A stretch of 64,000 nucleotides of DNA. Source: Chlorobiaceae bacterium. GTDB taxonomy: Bacteria; Bacteroidota; Chlorobiia; Chlorobiales; Chlorobiaceae. The DNA lies in NCBI GenBank assembly GCA_013334525.1, contig JAAXXK010000001.1:40868-104867 (forward strand), written 5' to 3'. Positions 20,901 through 28,872 of the stretch are shown here, in pieces. Every line of letters begins with the position of its first letter. Positions within the stretch are counted from its first letter, which is position 1. The notes below the pieces were generated by a model. The model searched no databases and was not told the DNA's origin. It worked only from the letters and a program-made list of their open reading frames with translations. The translations under genes and the position numbers were made by a program.

Positions 20901-21923
20901 TGCAGCAACCAGGGGGCGATCAAATTCAGCGCCTGCTCTCCCGCCGGTGGCGTAATCGCCTCGCCGCAGGCCCCTGATTCCATCATCGCCGGTGAGAGCC
21001 CGGCATTCGATCCATCGAAAGTCCCTGACGCCCAGATCGGTAAAACCATAACCTTTACCCTTGACGGACAACCCACAGGCTGCACCATCGTCGTGAAAAA
21101 ACCGGTCGCCATTGCCCTTGCATCCAAAATCAGCGATTCCGGCAGCGACCTCTTTACGGTTGAATTCATCAACAACAGTGATGAAACCTCCTCAGGCCCG
21201 AACAGCTATCTCTGGAAATTCAACACAGGAAGCGACGATGTCGGCAAACCGGACAGATCCTCCGTCATTACCGAATTCAGCAGGGCGAAGCTCAAGGAGC
21301 TGGGTCTCGATACGATCCAGGCGACGGTCACCATTCCCGGCGATCCCTGCGGATCCAAAGGAACCCTGACGGTCAAGGTCCCGGCTCCGACGGTTGACAA
21401 GTGCAGGAGTTTCGTGCTTGGCTTCGTCGAAAAGAGTTACGGAGTGCTGACGGCGGAGGTGTTCGTCAAAAGGGTCAATGCTGTCGACAATACCAAGCTC
21501 ACAGCTATCCATGACGATGTGGTCAAATTGCTCGAGGCGGTGCCGGATGCTGCCGGCAACGAAGAGCTGGTAAGCAAGGTCGCCGAAATGCTCAAGGCGA
21601 TCTACCTGGAGAAGTTGCAGATCAAGCCGGATGGCGTCCGTATCTACGAGGAGCTGCTGCGGGTGCTGCTGCTGCTGATGCTGAACCTGGTCCGGTGTGA
21701 CAAGGATATCTCGGCGGTCAATCTCGAAACCATCCTGATGAACCTGAAGCAGTTCAATGAATTGAAGGATAGGCTTCTGGCCCAATATCCGCAGCTCGAT
21801 TTCGGCAATGTGCTTGAAAAAGAGATCGTCGCCTATGGTTCTGCATTTGTGTCTCAGAATCCGGAGCTCAAAAAGAACCTGGAGGTGATCGTGTTCATCC
21901 TTTCCAAGTTCCCTGAAAGCTGA
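17970..21923 (+). CDS. very large uncharacterised eCIS protein in the Afp13 (fibre) position
   Basis: 1317 residues, family not recognised. The N-terminal ~90 residues (LNEIIDVFEDQHRLT, TGIVCGLHLK, GVAVTTDGDLLKIG) look like a globular attachment domain. Long helical stretches follow. A Pro/Cys-rich segment around residues 945-1000 (CLPYLCCSDCPPVAF) leads into a beta-sandwich, PKD-like region (~1050-1150), then a helical tail. Afp/PVC clusters have the tail fibre here, between Afp12 and the tape measure, but this protein does not look like a trimeric fibre. It may be a baseplate extension or anchor. The stop overlaps the next start (TGATG at 21921-21925). Confidence 0.75.
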   Translation: MATKQELQLEILSQEYSRFVKDQVLTEVQLNEIIDVFEDQHRLTATCLIGTGIVCGLHLKKNDNTVTLSPGVAVTTDGDLLKIGETSYKYFIKYTPPDNAHYDPFYYKAGKGEKMTTLYQLLTEEDKTALKNEKALDIKELDTAIKNWVAILYLEYYLKNPEKCTPTSCDNMGMRQVSTPKLLILSKADMDKVIQRDVDETIGDDIYLKYHEAYEKYFTFPVIRARRLILNKANTLKGSTLAGAYFNAAKNGSEPLVKAIKQLYEAFRFLIDKNGSIGMKKLLEQLATKLNVESDTLYAQYTYDFYKDVVTAYNELREVLYNLAFECCPNIYAFPKHIMLGEPNIAYGPKPPAYRHQFYPSPAVSRHKVEVNVAIGMLYRLKLLVSNFNPATVDTVRITPSRDYDKPLAERAIPFYYKEVSRLAEEWNYGRTLKGKQNWNLSYHSYTYESPIPDEVLNPFDYDIDPYDFYRIEGHIGSVFSDALGAIKELRSSKGIPFDVVAVRLGDPKLSDINLDDFECQFEDLNTMLQAFQAEISCLLAEGARFFSGFTANKELPHINLKRYVAQEGQSRWVINEALFKEDAAAAVATEYVAMKASVSPGARSLFMSAADVVSEKAAVTNARVSNSALNFCQQIAKPTFTGKRIVKARIEQNVESIGVYMTQALEAEPASIDDFVEKTRKFAAGDTNLNALTEDERFVSFEYPTQIIGNLNQMQRFIPSSIREINTALISDYKEFSQSFCKKIKAMHTRLEGHFKSREYTSKGYETLYMTMLDNLSRLCCGNEKLDVIMKEIEKRKALILKHLSLASYAEEHPGLEHKAGVHRGGTFVIVYAGSGGSAVNTRSAFNRSLAGTNALVDEMQLKAQEAAVQQYRDADAFALYFVSNEESLDKEAELANFFSYQRVSAGSPVSESLISELNTRIDDIRKVFCRTLAEPEKDIVIADFCLPYLCCSDCPPVAFIMPNQPAVLTLPVGIACSNQGAIKFSACSPAGGVIASPQAPDSIIAGESPAFDPSKVPDAQIGKTITFTLDGQPTGCTIVVKKPVAIALASKISDSGSDLFTVEFINNSDETSSGPNSYLWKFNTGSDDVGKPDRSSVITEFSRAKLKELGLDTIQATVTIPGDPCGSKGTLTVKVPAPTVDKCRSFVLGFVEKSYGVLTAEVFVKRVNAVDNTKLTAIHDDVVKLLEAVPDAAGNEELVSKVAEMLKAIYLEKLQIKPDGVRIYEELLRVLLLLMLNLVRCDKDISAVNLETILMNLKQFNELKDRLLAQYPQLDFGNVLEKEIVAYGSAFVSQNPELKKNLEVIVFILSKFPES

Positions 21924-23455
21924 TGGGCAAAGAGCGCCACATCATTCACCGGGTCAACCTCAATATCGAGGCGCCCGACGTGAAAACTGCAAAGAACATG
22001 CAGGATGTGGCCGCGCCTTTGTTCTACAATGATATCCTGCCGAAACTCGAAAGCTGGCTCGACGAACTGCTCCCGAAAGAACAGACCATACGCATAGAGC
22101 GGCTCGACCTGGAACTTGGTCGGCTGGATCCCTCCGGTTTCAATGAACAGTTCGAAGCCCTGGCCGTAGGGTCGTTCCGAAAACAGATAGAGCAGTTGCT
22201 TGCTCCGTCCACAGCGGAAAACACCCTTGACGCTGAGGCCTCCATGCAATCCCTCCCTGCGGAGCAGCGGTTGTTCGACCTTTTTCTCTACTTCCTTGAA
22301 ACCGGCAGGAAGCCCTGGTGGAGCGGCGATGCGGAGGAGTCTCTCGACGAAGAGGTGCTCTCGCCTTCATCACTCTTTTCAAGCGCCGAACGGATCGAAC
22401 GCTTTCTCGGCCTGATGCGGTCGGAAGGCAATTCCATCGAACGATTACTGAAGCAGTTCTCCGGGCTGTTCGTCTCGAAGCTTGTCATTGCCCTGCTCCA
22501 GGCGAGGTCCCGGCTTGAACAGGAGGCTATTGACCTCATCCTCGGCAACCATGAGCGGCTTGACGCCGGAGGGATTGTGCGAGGCCGGCAGGGGAGCGCA
22601 TCACGCGGTGGAAGCCGTTTCACGCAGGTAGAGGGAAAAGAGGGGCTACCCGGGAGTTTGTCGCCGGAGGATCACCTCAGGAATCCTGAAGGCAGCGGTT
22701 TGGCCTCCGAAGGAGAGTCGCCTTTCAGGGAGGCCGGGATGATGCGGGAAGCATTTCTCCGGAAGATCATCCTGAAGCTTGCCGCGAGTCATGAGCCTCT
22801 TGACCTGAAGGGGCTTGAAGCCTTGTATGCAGCCATTCTTTCGGAAGGCCGTAATGGCAACGGCGAAGCAGGAGATCCGGTACAGGCGGCAAAGTCAGCT
22901 CGTAAAGATAATTCCCGCACTGAACAGGTAGTAGCCAGAGAAGAGGAAGCCGAGGGCATCTATCTGGATCATTCCGGGCTGGTGATTCTGCATCCCTTCA
23001 TCGAATATTTTTTCAGGGAGTTCGATCTCCTGGAGGATGGAGGTTTCAGGGATCAGCGGTCGAGGACGATGGCTATTCACCTCCTCTATTTCCTCGCCAC
23101 CGGAAAGGAGCAGCCTGCCGAGCATCTTCTGACCTTCGGAAAATTCATTTGCGGAGCGGAGCTGGCAGAGCCCGTTGATCGGTTCGTTGAGCTCAGCCGG
23201 GCCATGAAAGATGAGGGCGAAATCCTGCTGAAAGCGGCCATCGGGCATTGGCGCGCTCTGAAAAACACCTCGCCTGACGGACTTCGCGAAGGATTCCTCC
23301 AGAGGCCGGGCAAACTGCTCCTGAACGGGTTCGAGAACCGGCTCGTGGTCGAATGCAAAACCCATGATGTCCTGCTCAGTTATCTCCCATGGGGATACGG
23401 CATGGTCAGGCTGCCATGGATGGCCCGCACCCTGTTCGTCGACTGGTTGGCTTAA
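21923..23455 (+). CDS. contractile injection system tape measure protein (Afp14/Pvc14-like)
   Basis: 510 residues. The N terminus (HIIHRVNLNIEAPDVKTAKN, LLPKEQTIRIERLDLELG) matches the CIS_TMP family, and the C-terminal block (GLVILHPFIEYFFREFDLLE ... AIHLLYFLATGKE ... LSYLPWGYGMVRLPWM) is the other conserved part. Such proteins set particle length and occupy the tube lumen before it is filled. The middle (~residues 215-330) is low-complexity and charged, typical of a length-determining spacer. The ATG at 21923 overlaps the preceding stop by one base. Confidence 0.88.
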   Translation: MGKERHIIHRVNLNIEAPDVKTAKNMQDVAAPLFYNDILPKLESWLDELLPKEQTIRIERLDLELGRLDPSGFNEQFEALAVGSFRKQIEQLLAPSTAENTLDAEASMQSLPAEQRLFDLFLYFLETGRKPWWSGDAEESLDEEVLSPSSLFSSAERIERFLGLMRSEGNSIERLLKQFSGLFVSKLVIALLQARSRLEQEAIDLILGNHERLDAGGIVRGRQGSASRGGSRFTQVEGKEGLPGSLSPEDHLRNPEGSGLASEGESPFREAGMMREAFLRKIILKLAASHEPLDLKGLEALYAAILSEGRNGNGEAGDPVQAAKSARKDNSRTEQVVAREEEAEGIYLDHSGLVILHPFIEYFFREFDLLEDGGFRDQRSRTMAIHLLYFLATGKEQPAEHLLTFGKFICGAELAEPVDRFVELSRAMKDEGEILLKAAIGHWRALKNTSPDGLREGFLQRPGKLLLNGFENRLVVECKTHDVLLSYLPWGYGMVRLPWMARTLFVDWLA

Positions 23456-23475
23456 CCCGGCATCTCCTCAGGACC

Positions 23476-26400
23476 ATGAAAGAAACGCTCAAGACACCGC
23501 CGTCGAATACGATTCACCCGAAAGAGAGTTCCGGTGTCGGCGGGCAGTTTTTTGCGCCCGGAAGCCCCTCCCCGTTTTTCCACTCCCCGGGTCTCCAGGC
23601 CCGGCTGAAGGTCGGCGAGCGAGGCGACCCTTACGAGCAACAGGCAGAGGCCATGGCCGACCAGGTCGTCAACCGCAAGGCAAACGACGCAGGTGTCCTT
23701 TCCGCACAATCCGGCCAGCCTGATCGGCTTGCCAGGAAAGAGGAGCCCAACGGCGAACAGGAGCACGACATCCAGCGCAAACCGTTCTTCGAGAGCGACG
23801 GTGAGCAGGGCGCTCCTCCGGTGCAGAAGATGGACCGTGAGGTGGAGGAGGCGGACAAGGTCTGGCGCAGCGAATTTGATCCTCCGGCCGGCATGGGCAA
23901 AGGGGAGGCGATCGTCGCCATCGCCCGTGCAAAACTCGGCAAGGTGAAGGCAAAGCAACCTTCCGGAGGGGAGGGGGGGAAAGAGCTTCGCTACGGTTCC
24001 GACGTGCTGCTCGAAATTTTCAAACTCTCTGCCCCAGGGGTCTGGAGCGACGATGTGATCAAATACCTCGGACCCGGCCTTCCCTCCTGGTGCGGCATTT
24101 TCGCGACCTACTGCATAAAAAAAGCGGGGATCAACATCGGCGACTGGCAGATGGGAAAGGGGGTTTCGGCATACGGCACGCTGAAACAGACCGCCACACC
24201 CCAGCCCGGCGACATCGGTTATATCGACCAGCCATTCCAGCACCATTGCATCGTCAGCAAGGTCGATGGGGAGATGATCGAGAGCATAGACGGCAACAGC
24301 GGCCTGTTCAGCGAGATCATCGAAAACAAACGACCCAGAAAGGCGTTCACCGGATTTTTCACCGCACTGCAAAACGCACCGGCCCCTGAAGTCCAGAGGA
24401 GGGAGAAGGAGGATGGGGGACGCGAAGCGCAGGGTGATATCGAAAGCGACCTGCGCTCCTCCAGGGGGCAGGGCACGCCGATGGACGACAGGACGCGCGG
24501 TGAAATGGAGAACGGCTTCGGCAGGGATTTCAGCGACGTCAGGGTGCACACCGACGGCCAGGCGACAAGGATGAGCAACGACCTCAACGCACAGGCCTTC
24601 ACCCATGGCAGGGACATCTATTTCAACGAAGGCCGGTACAATCCCGACACCTCTTCCGGAAGGCACCTGCTCGCCCACGAACTGACGCACACCGTGCAGC
24701 AGCAGGAGGGGGTGCAGACGCTATTGCAAAAGGATGATAATCCCCAGACGAACGTCGAAGGGGCAAAGGAGCCGATCGATTTTGATAAAAGTGTAATCAC
24801 TCTCCCGAAAATCAGCCTGCCGAAGGCAAAAGACCGTGGCGAAAATCCGAAACTGGCAACTCCGTTTGTATACCCGAAGGGATACGAGAGGAAAAATTCA
24901 TACAAGGATGTCGATGATGAATCAAGCGCCAAAGAGCAGCGGGAGGTTTGGACAACCGGCGTCAAATCGGGGGTTGAGAAAAAAGTAACCGACTTGAAGA
25001 AGGCGGCCGAAGATGCAAACGCATATGACCCGAAAAGCCAGGCACTTTACCTGAAACAGGATAAGGGAAATCTGCTGCTGGTTGGAAAAGCAGAATCGAT
25101 CAGCGAAAACGCATTCATCCCGACATGGTCAAGGGGCGGCAAAGCTACCGCATTTGATGTAGACCATGTTCGTGAACTGCAGTTGGGTGGGAAAAATTTC
25201 CACACGAACATGGAGTTGCTTCATTTCTCCCTGAACAGGGGGTCAGGCAATTCCGTGAAAAACGAGATCAACAGCCGGCTCATCTCGTTCATCGAGAAGG
25301 AAAACAAGGAGAACAAGGATGCTTATACGGGGAAAAATTTCCCTGCAAATTCAAAAGCGGCCAAGGAAAATTTCAGTATAGTTTTCAAAACCCTCGATTT
25401 TGCGGCTGCGCCAACGGCTTCGGGCAAAGATCATTACTGGACGTTGGAAGAGATTTCTGCGGGCAAGCACCTTGAGAACTTCAAGCCGATGAAATCGAAG
25501 GATATTGAAAAGGTCAAGGGGATGAAGGACGATGAGACCATATATACCTCTGCAGTGGGAGGCTCCGCGCTGAAAACGGCCGATATCCTGGCTTTAAATG
25601 ACACCAACAGGAAAATCACTTTTGGTAAGCCTACATTCATTGCCGACCAGACAGGGAAGAAAGCCGGCGAAAAGGTCGGGAGTTTTCCTGTGGAGTTTGG
25701 ATTCTATGGAAGCAACGAGACCAGGAAAAAATTCTCTGTTCCGGTTCTTCAAATGGACGGCGTCCTTCATGGCGGTTCCATACCGAGAAGGGGCCAGAAC
25801 GGGAGTGGCGGACTGGAACAGATCCTTGTCGGCCTTGACTTGCAGGGAATGAGCCCCGTTACCGTCGATGATGCGCAGTTCCTGAAGGGAAAAGGGCTGG
25901 CTGTCAGGGGGAGGATTCATCCAACCCTGGATGTCTTGAAGGGAATCGACCTTGATTTTTTCATGGAGGGGGAGGAGTTCGGCATCAGTAAAACCATTAC
26001 GGCCGAAAAATTCAAGCTGCCTGCGCCATTTAAAATCAATGAAGCCCTGCTGACCATAGGCGCCGGCAACAAGGGTGTCTTTGTCCAGGGTGATGTTCTC
26101 TTCGAAATCAGCAAACTCGGGACTGGCAAGATTTCGGGCCTGGGCAAAAGCAACGGTGATTTCGGCATAAAGGGTAAATTCGATTTCGACCCCAAGCTCT
26201 TCAGGAAAGGCGCTGCCGCCATAGAGGTGGAGTACAACAACAAGGATGGTTGGTCGGCAAAGGGTGAACTCCAGATCGGCAAAGGGGCCGTCAAAGGCAT
26301 CGATTCGGCCAAAATCAGCGTCGCATACGCCAGCAATGTGCTTGAGGCTTCAGGCACTGCGCAGGTCGCCCTGAAGGGGGTCGAGGAGGTGACGCTCAGG

Positions 26401-27549
26401 ATAAAGTTCGCTGAAGAGACCTCGGAAATCGAAGGGGGCGTCAAGATCGGGAAACTGCCGGGAATAAAGGAGGGCGCAGGCAAGCTGAGCGTGGTCAACA
26501 AGGGCGATAATTACGATTTCAGCGGCAAAGGCAAGATAACCCCCGACATACCGGGCCTGGACACCCAGGTCGATTTCGAATTCCACAACGACATCTTCCT
26601 CGTTGACGCCAGGGTGGCCTACGAGAAGGGGCGCCTGAAAGGAAAGCTGAACGTCGGCATCACCAACCGGGCCGTCGATGCGGAAGGAAAGCCGACGGGA
26701 GACGCCCTGCCGGATTACAAGGTGTTCGGCAAAAGCGACCTTGAACTCAGGATCACCGACAAGCTGTTGGTGAATGCCGGGGTTACGCTGCTTGAAAACG
26801 GGGAGATCGAAGTAAAGGGGGGCATCAAGCTGCCGGATAAATTCGAGGTTGTTCCCAAGCTTTACAGCGTGGAGAACAAGCCCCTGGTCACGATACCTTC
26901 GATCCATATTCCGCTGTTCGGCATCCCTCTGGGAGTTGCCACCATCGGTATCGAGGCGGTGATTACCCCGACCCTGGAAGCGACGGTCAAAATCGGTCCC
27001 GGCAGCCTGACTAAAGTGGGAGCAGAGATCACCTACAACCCTGCCCATCCGGACGACATGTCCATCACCGGGGCCGCCGATTTTGAATTTATCGCCGAAG
27101 CGGGCATCTCTGCCGGAGTTGATTTCGGCCTTGCGGCCAGCGCGGCGGTGGCCTCACTGACCGGCGGCATCAATCTTTCGGCATTCATCAAGGCGGCGGC
27201 CAAGCAACCGGTGTTCCATACGGACGTGAAATATTCGCCAAAGACCGGTTTCGAACTCAACGGGCTTGTCGATGCAAAAGTGGCGGCAATCCTTGGCTTC
27301 AGCGGTGACCTGTTTGTCAAGGCCTCCGCCGGGGTGGCCCCGCTGGAGATCTCGAAGACCTGGAAATGGCCGCTCTTCAACAAAGAGATCGATACGGGAG
27401 TGCAGATCGGATTCGAGTTCCCGTTCAGCTACAAGGATGGCAAGGCTGACGTTTCATTTGAAAACCTCAAGTTCAGTTACCCGAGCATGAAGGATATCAC
27501 CAAAAAGGTCAGGGAGGAGATTGTGGATCCGCTGGCGAGTAAATTCTGA
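23476..27549 (+). CDS. DUF4157 multi-domain protein, candidate eCIS cargo/toxin
   Basis: 1357 residues from the ATG at 23476. An N-terminal disordered leader holds QFFAPG, SPFFHSP and the GERGDPYEQQAEAMADQVV element common to DUF4157 proteins. Residues ~140-320 resemble a CHAP/NlpC-type cysteine hydrolase: Cys ~206 in LPSWCGIFATYC, His in QHHCIVSK, SIDGNSG after it. Residues ~350-410 are DUF4157 with the zinc-peptidase motif HELTH at 401-405. Residues ~560-600 carry an HNH-like nuclease motif (FDVDHVRELQLGGKNF, then N-rich segment). The remaining ~650 residues are beta-rich repeats. Position beside the tape measure and AAA+ gene fits a cargo. Enzyme activity is inferred. Confidence 0.8.
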   Translation: MKETLKTPPSNTIHPKESSGVGGQFFAPGSPSPFFHSPGLQARLKVGERGDPYEQQAEAMADQVVNRKANDAGVLSAQSGQPDRLARKEEPNGEQEHDIQRKPFFESDGEQGAPPVQKMDREVEEADKVWRSEFDPPAGMGKGEAIVAIARAKLGKVKAKQPSGGEGGKELRYGSDVLLEIFKLSAPGVWSDDVIKYLGPGLPSWCGIFATYCIKKAGINIGDWQMGKGVSAYGTLKQTATPQPGDIGYIDQPFQHHCIVSKVDGEMIESIDGNSGLFSEIIENKRPRKAFTGFFTALQNAPAPEVQRREKEDGGREAQGDIESDLRSSRGQGTPMDDRTRGEMENGFGRDFSDVRVHTDGQATRMSNDLNAQAFTHGRDIYFNEGRYNPDTSSGRHLLAHELTHTVQQQEGVQTLLQKDDNPQTNVEGAKEPIDFDKSVITLPKISLPKAKDRGENPKLATPFVYPKGYERKNSYKDVDDESSAKEQREVWTTGVKSGVEKKVTDLKKAAEDANAYDPKSQALYLKQDKGNLLLVGKAESISENAFIPTWSRGGKATAFDVDHVRELQLGGKNFHTNMELLHFSLNRGSGNSVKNEINSRLISFIEKENKENKDAYTGKNFPANSKAAKENFSIVFKTLDFAAAPTASGKDHYWTLEEISAGKHLENFKPMKSKDIEKVKGMKDDETIYTSAVGGSALKTADILALNDTNRKITFGKPTFIADQTGKKAGEKVGSFPVEFGFYGSNETRKKFSVPVLQMDGVLHGGSIPRRGQNGSGGLEQILVGLDLQGMSPVTVDDAQFLKGKGLAVRGRIHPTLDVLKGIDLDFFMEGEEFGISKTITAEKFKLPAPFKINEALLTIGAGNKGVFVQGDVLFEISKLGTGKISGLGKSNGDFGIKGKFDFDPKLFRKGAAAIEVEYNNKDGWSAKGELQIGKGAVKGIDSAKISVAYASNVLEASGTAQVALKGVEEVTLRIKFAEETSEIEGGVKIGKLPGIKEGAGKLSVVNKGDNYDFSGKGKITPDIPGLDTQVDFEFHNDIFLVDARVAYEKGRLKGKLNVGITNRAVDAEGKPTGDALPDYKVFGKSDLELRITDKLLVNAGVTLLENGEIEVKGGIKLPDKFEVVPKLYSVENKPLVTIPSIHIPLFGIPLGVATIGIEAVITPTLEATVKIGPGSLTKVGAEITYNPAHPDDMSITGAADFEFIAEAGISAGVDFGLAASAAVASLTGGINLSAFIKAAAKQPVFHTDVKYSPKTGFELNGLVDAKVAAILGFSGDLFVKASAGVAPLEISKTWKWPLFNKEIDTGVQIGFEFPFSYKDGKADVSFENLKFSYPSMKDITKKVREEIVDPLASKF

Positions 27550-27566
27550 AACCAAAACGTGTCGTC

Positions 27567-28550
27567 GTGAAGAGTGTTGCCATAAACAGGTTGTTGAAAG
27601 AGGGCGCAGAACTTCATTTTGCGGGAAACCTTCCACAGGCGGAGGAGCGATATCTCCGCGCCCTTGAATTGAACGACCAAAGCGCTGTGGTCCATAACAA
27701 CCTGGGTTTCCTGCTGATGCAGACCGGACGCATGGATGAGGCTGAATCGCACTACCGTCGCGCCATGGAGCTCAGCCCCGATTACTCCACCGCTTACTCG
27801 AACCTGGGTCAACTTTGCCTGCTGATGCAGCGTTGGGACGATGCGGAGCGACTGCTGGCCAAAGCGGTATCGATCAATGACGAGGAGTTCCACGCCCATG
27901 AAAGCCTGGCCAAACTCTGCATGTTGAAAGGTGAAAATGAGCGCTCCGAGTATCACTGGAAGCGGAGCTACCTGATCAAACCCGAGCCGGAAATCCTCCT
28001 GAACCTTGCCCATACGCTGATCCAGCAGCGAAAGCTTGACGAGGCGCTTGAGGAGTTGAACCGTGCCCTTCCCATGGCGGAGGAGAATCCGCGCCTCTAT
28101 TCGCTCCTCGGCATCATCTATTTCGCCAGATTTGATTTCGGCACAGCGATCAAATGCTTCAGGCGCACCCTCGGGCTCAGGCCGGAGGACGGCGAAGCGC
28201 GTCACAACCTGGCCATGGCCTACCTTAAGACCGGTCAAAGCGCAGAGGCCGTCAGCGAGCTTCGCCGGATTCTTCTCCTCGATCCCGGTTATGCAGAAGC
28301 CCGAAACAACCTCGCCGTGATTGAGCTGTCGGCAGGTGACCGTGAGTCGGCCCTCGAGCATTTCAATATCACCCTGGAACAGGAACCCCTGAATGCCAAG
28401 GCGCTCTATTACAAGGGGGTCATCATGCTCCAGAAAGGGGATGTGGAATCGGCAAAAGGAGTGCTCGCACTGGGCATGGAGACGGACAACGACGACTACA
28501 GAGAACAATCAGAAGAACTGCTCCAAACAATATCCGGGATACAGCAATGA
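27567..28550 (+). CDS. tetratricopeptide-repeat protein
   Basis: 327 residues made of about nine 34-residue TPR units, for example SAVVHNNLGFLLMQTGRMDE and LYSLLGIIYFARFDFGTAIK. No enzymatic domain, signal peptide or membrane segment is visible, so it should be a cytoplasmic scaffold or chaperone-like binder. The start is GTG at 27567, 17 bases after the cargo stop. Its end overlaps the next gene's start (ATGA, 28547-28550), tying it to the eCIS operon. TPR proteins are not core eCIS parts; a role in cargo handling is a guess. Confidence 0.9.
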   Translation: MKSVAINRLLKEGAELHFAGNLPQAEERYLRALELNDQSAVVHNNLGFLLMQTGRMDEAESHYRRAMELSPDYSTAYSNLGQLCLLMQRWDDAERLLAKAVSINDEEFHAHESLAKLCMLKGENERSEYHWKRSYLIKPEPEILLNLAHTLIQQRKLDEALEELNRALPMAEENPRLYSLLGIIYFARFDFGTAIKCFRRTLGLRPEDGEARHNLAMAYLKTGQSAEAVSELRRILLLDPGYAEARNNLAVIELSAGDRESALEHFNITLEQEPLNAKALYYKGVIMLQKGDVESAKGVLALGMETDNDDYREQSEELLQTISGIQQ

Positions 28551-28852
28551 AAAGAGTTCCAAGACGAGCCCTGCAACGCCAGGAACAGCCGCAGGCAAAC
28601 AGTCGGGCGCCTTTCTTCTCGTCGGACAAGGGCGATATCCGGCGCGCCGAATCGGCGCCATTCTTCCAGGCTGAGGCCAAAGCGGGGGAGAAGGAGGAGA
28701 AGCCCGAAACCGTCAGCAAGGCTGAATCTGAAGAGCAGAAGGATTCGGTCAGGAAAAAGGGGGGTGAGGACGAAAAGAAAGAGCAGCTACCGGTCATGCG
28801 CCAGGCCGAACCCGGTGAGGAGAAGAAACCCCAGGCGAACCCGCAAGCCTGA
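28547..28852 (+). CDS. small disordered protein sharing the PFF motif of the DUF4157 cargo
   Basis: 101 residues, very rich in Glu, Lys, Gln, Pro and Ala, almost surely disordered. It contains two Pro-Phe-Phe motifs, RAPFFSSDKGDIRR and SAPFFQAEAK. The DUF4157 protein upstream has SPFFHSP and KPFFESDGEQ. It starts inside the TPR stop codon (ATGA overlap) and ends 20 bases before the AAA+ ATPase, so it is firmly inside the operon. It could be a packaging adaptor, a mimic of the cargo leader, or a small cargo. No family recognised. Confidence 0.7.
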   Translation: MKRVPRRALQRQEQPQANSRAPFFSSDKGDIRRAESAPFFQAEAKAGEKEEKPETVSKAESEEQKDSVRKKGGEDEKKEQLPVMRQAEPGEEKKPQANPQA

Positions 28853-28872
28853 AAAACAGATGTAGTGCACTC

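Noticed and set aside
23452-24690. 412-codon minus-strand frame
   Set aside because: It lies antisense to the CHAP-like and DUF4157 domains of the cargo gene, whose plus-strand reading has clear motifs; the minus-strand translation shows no family pattern.
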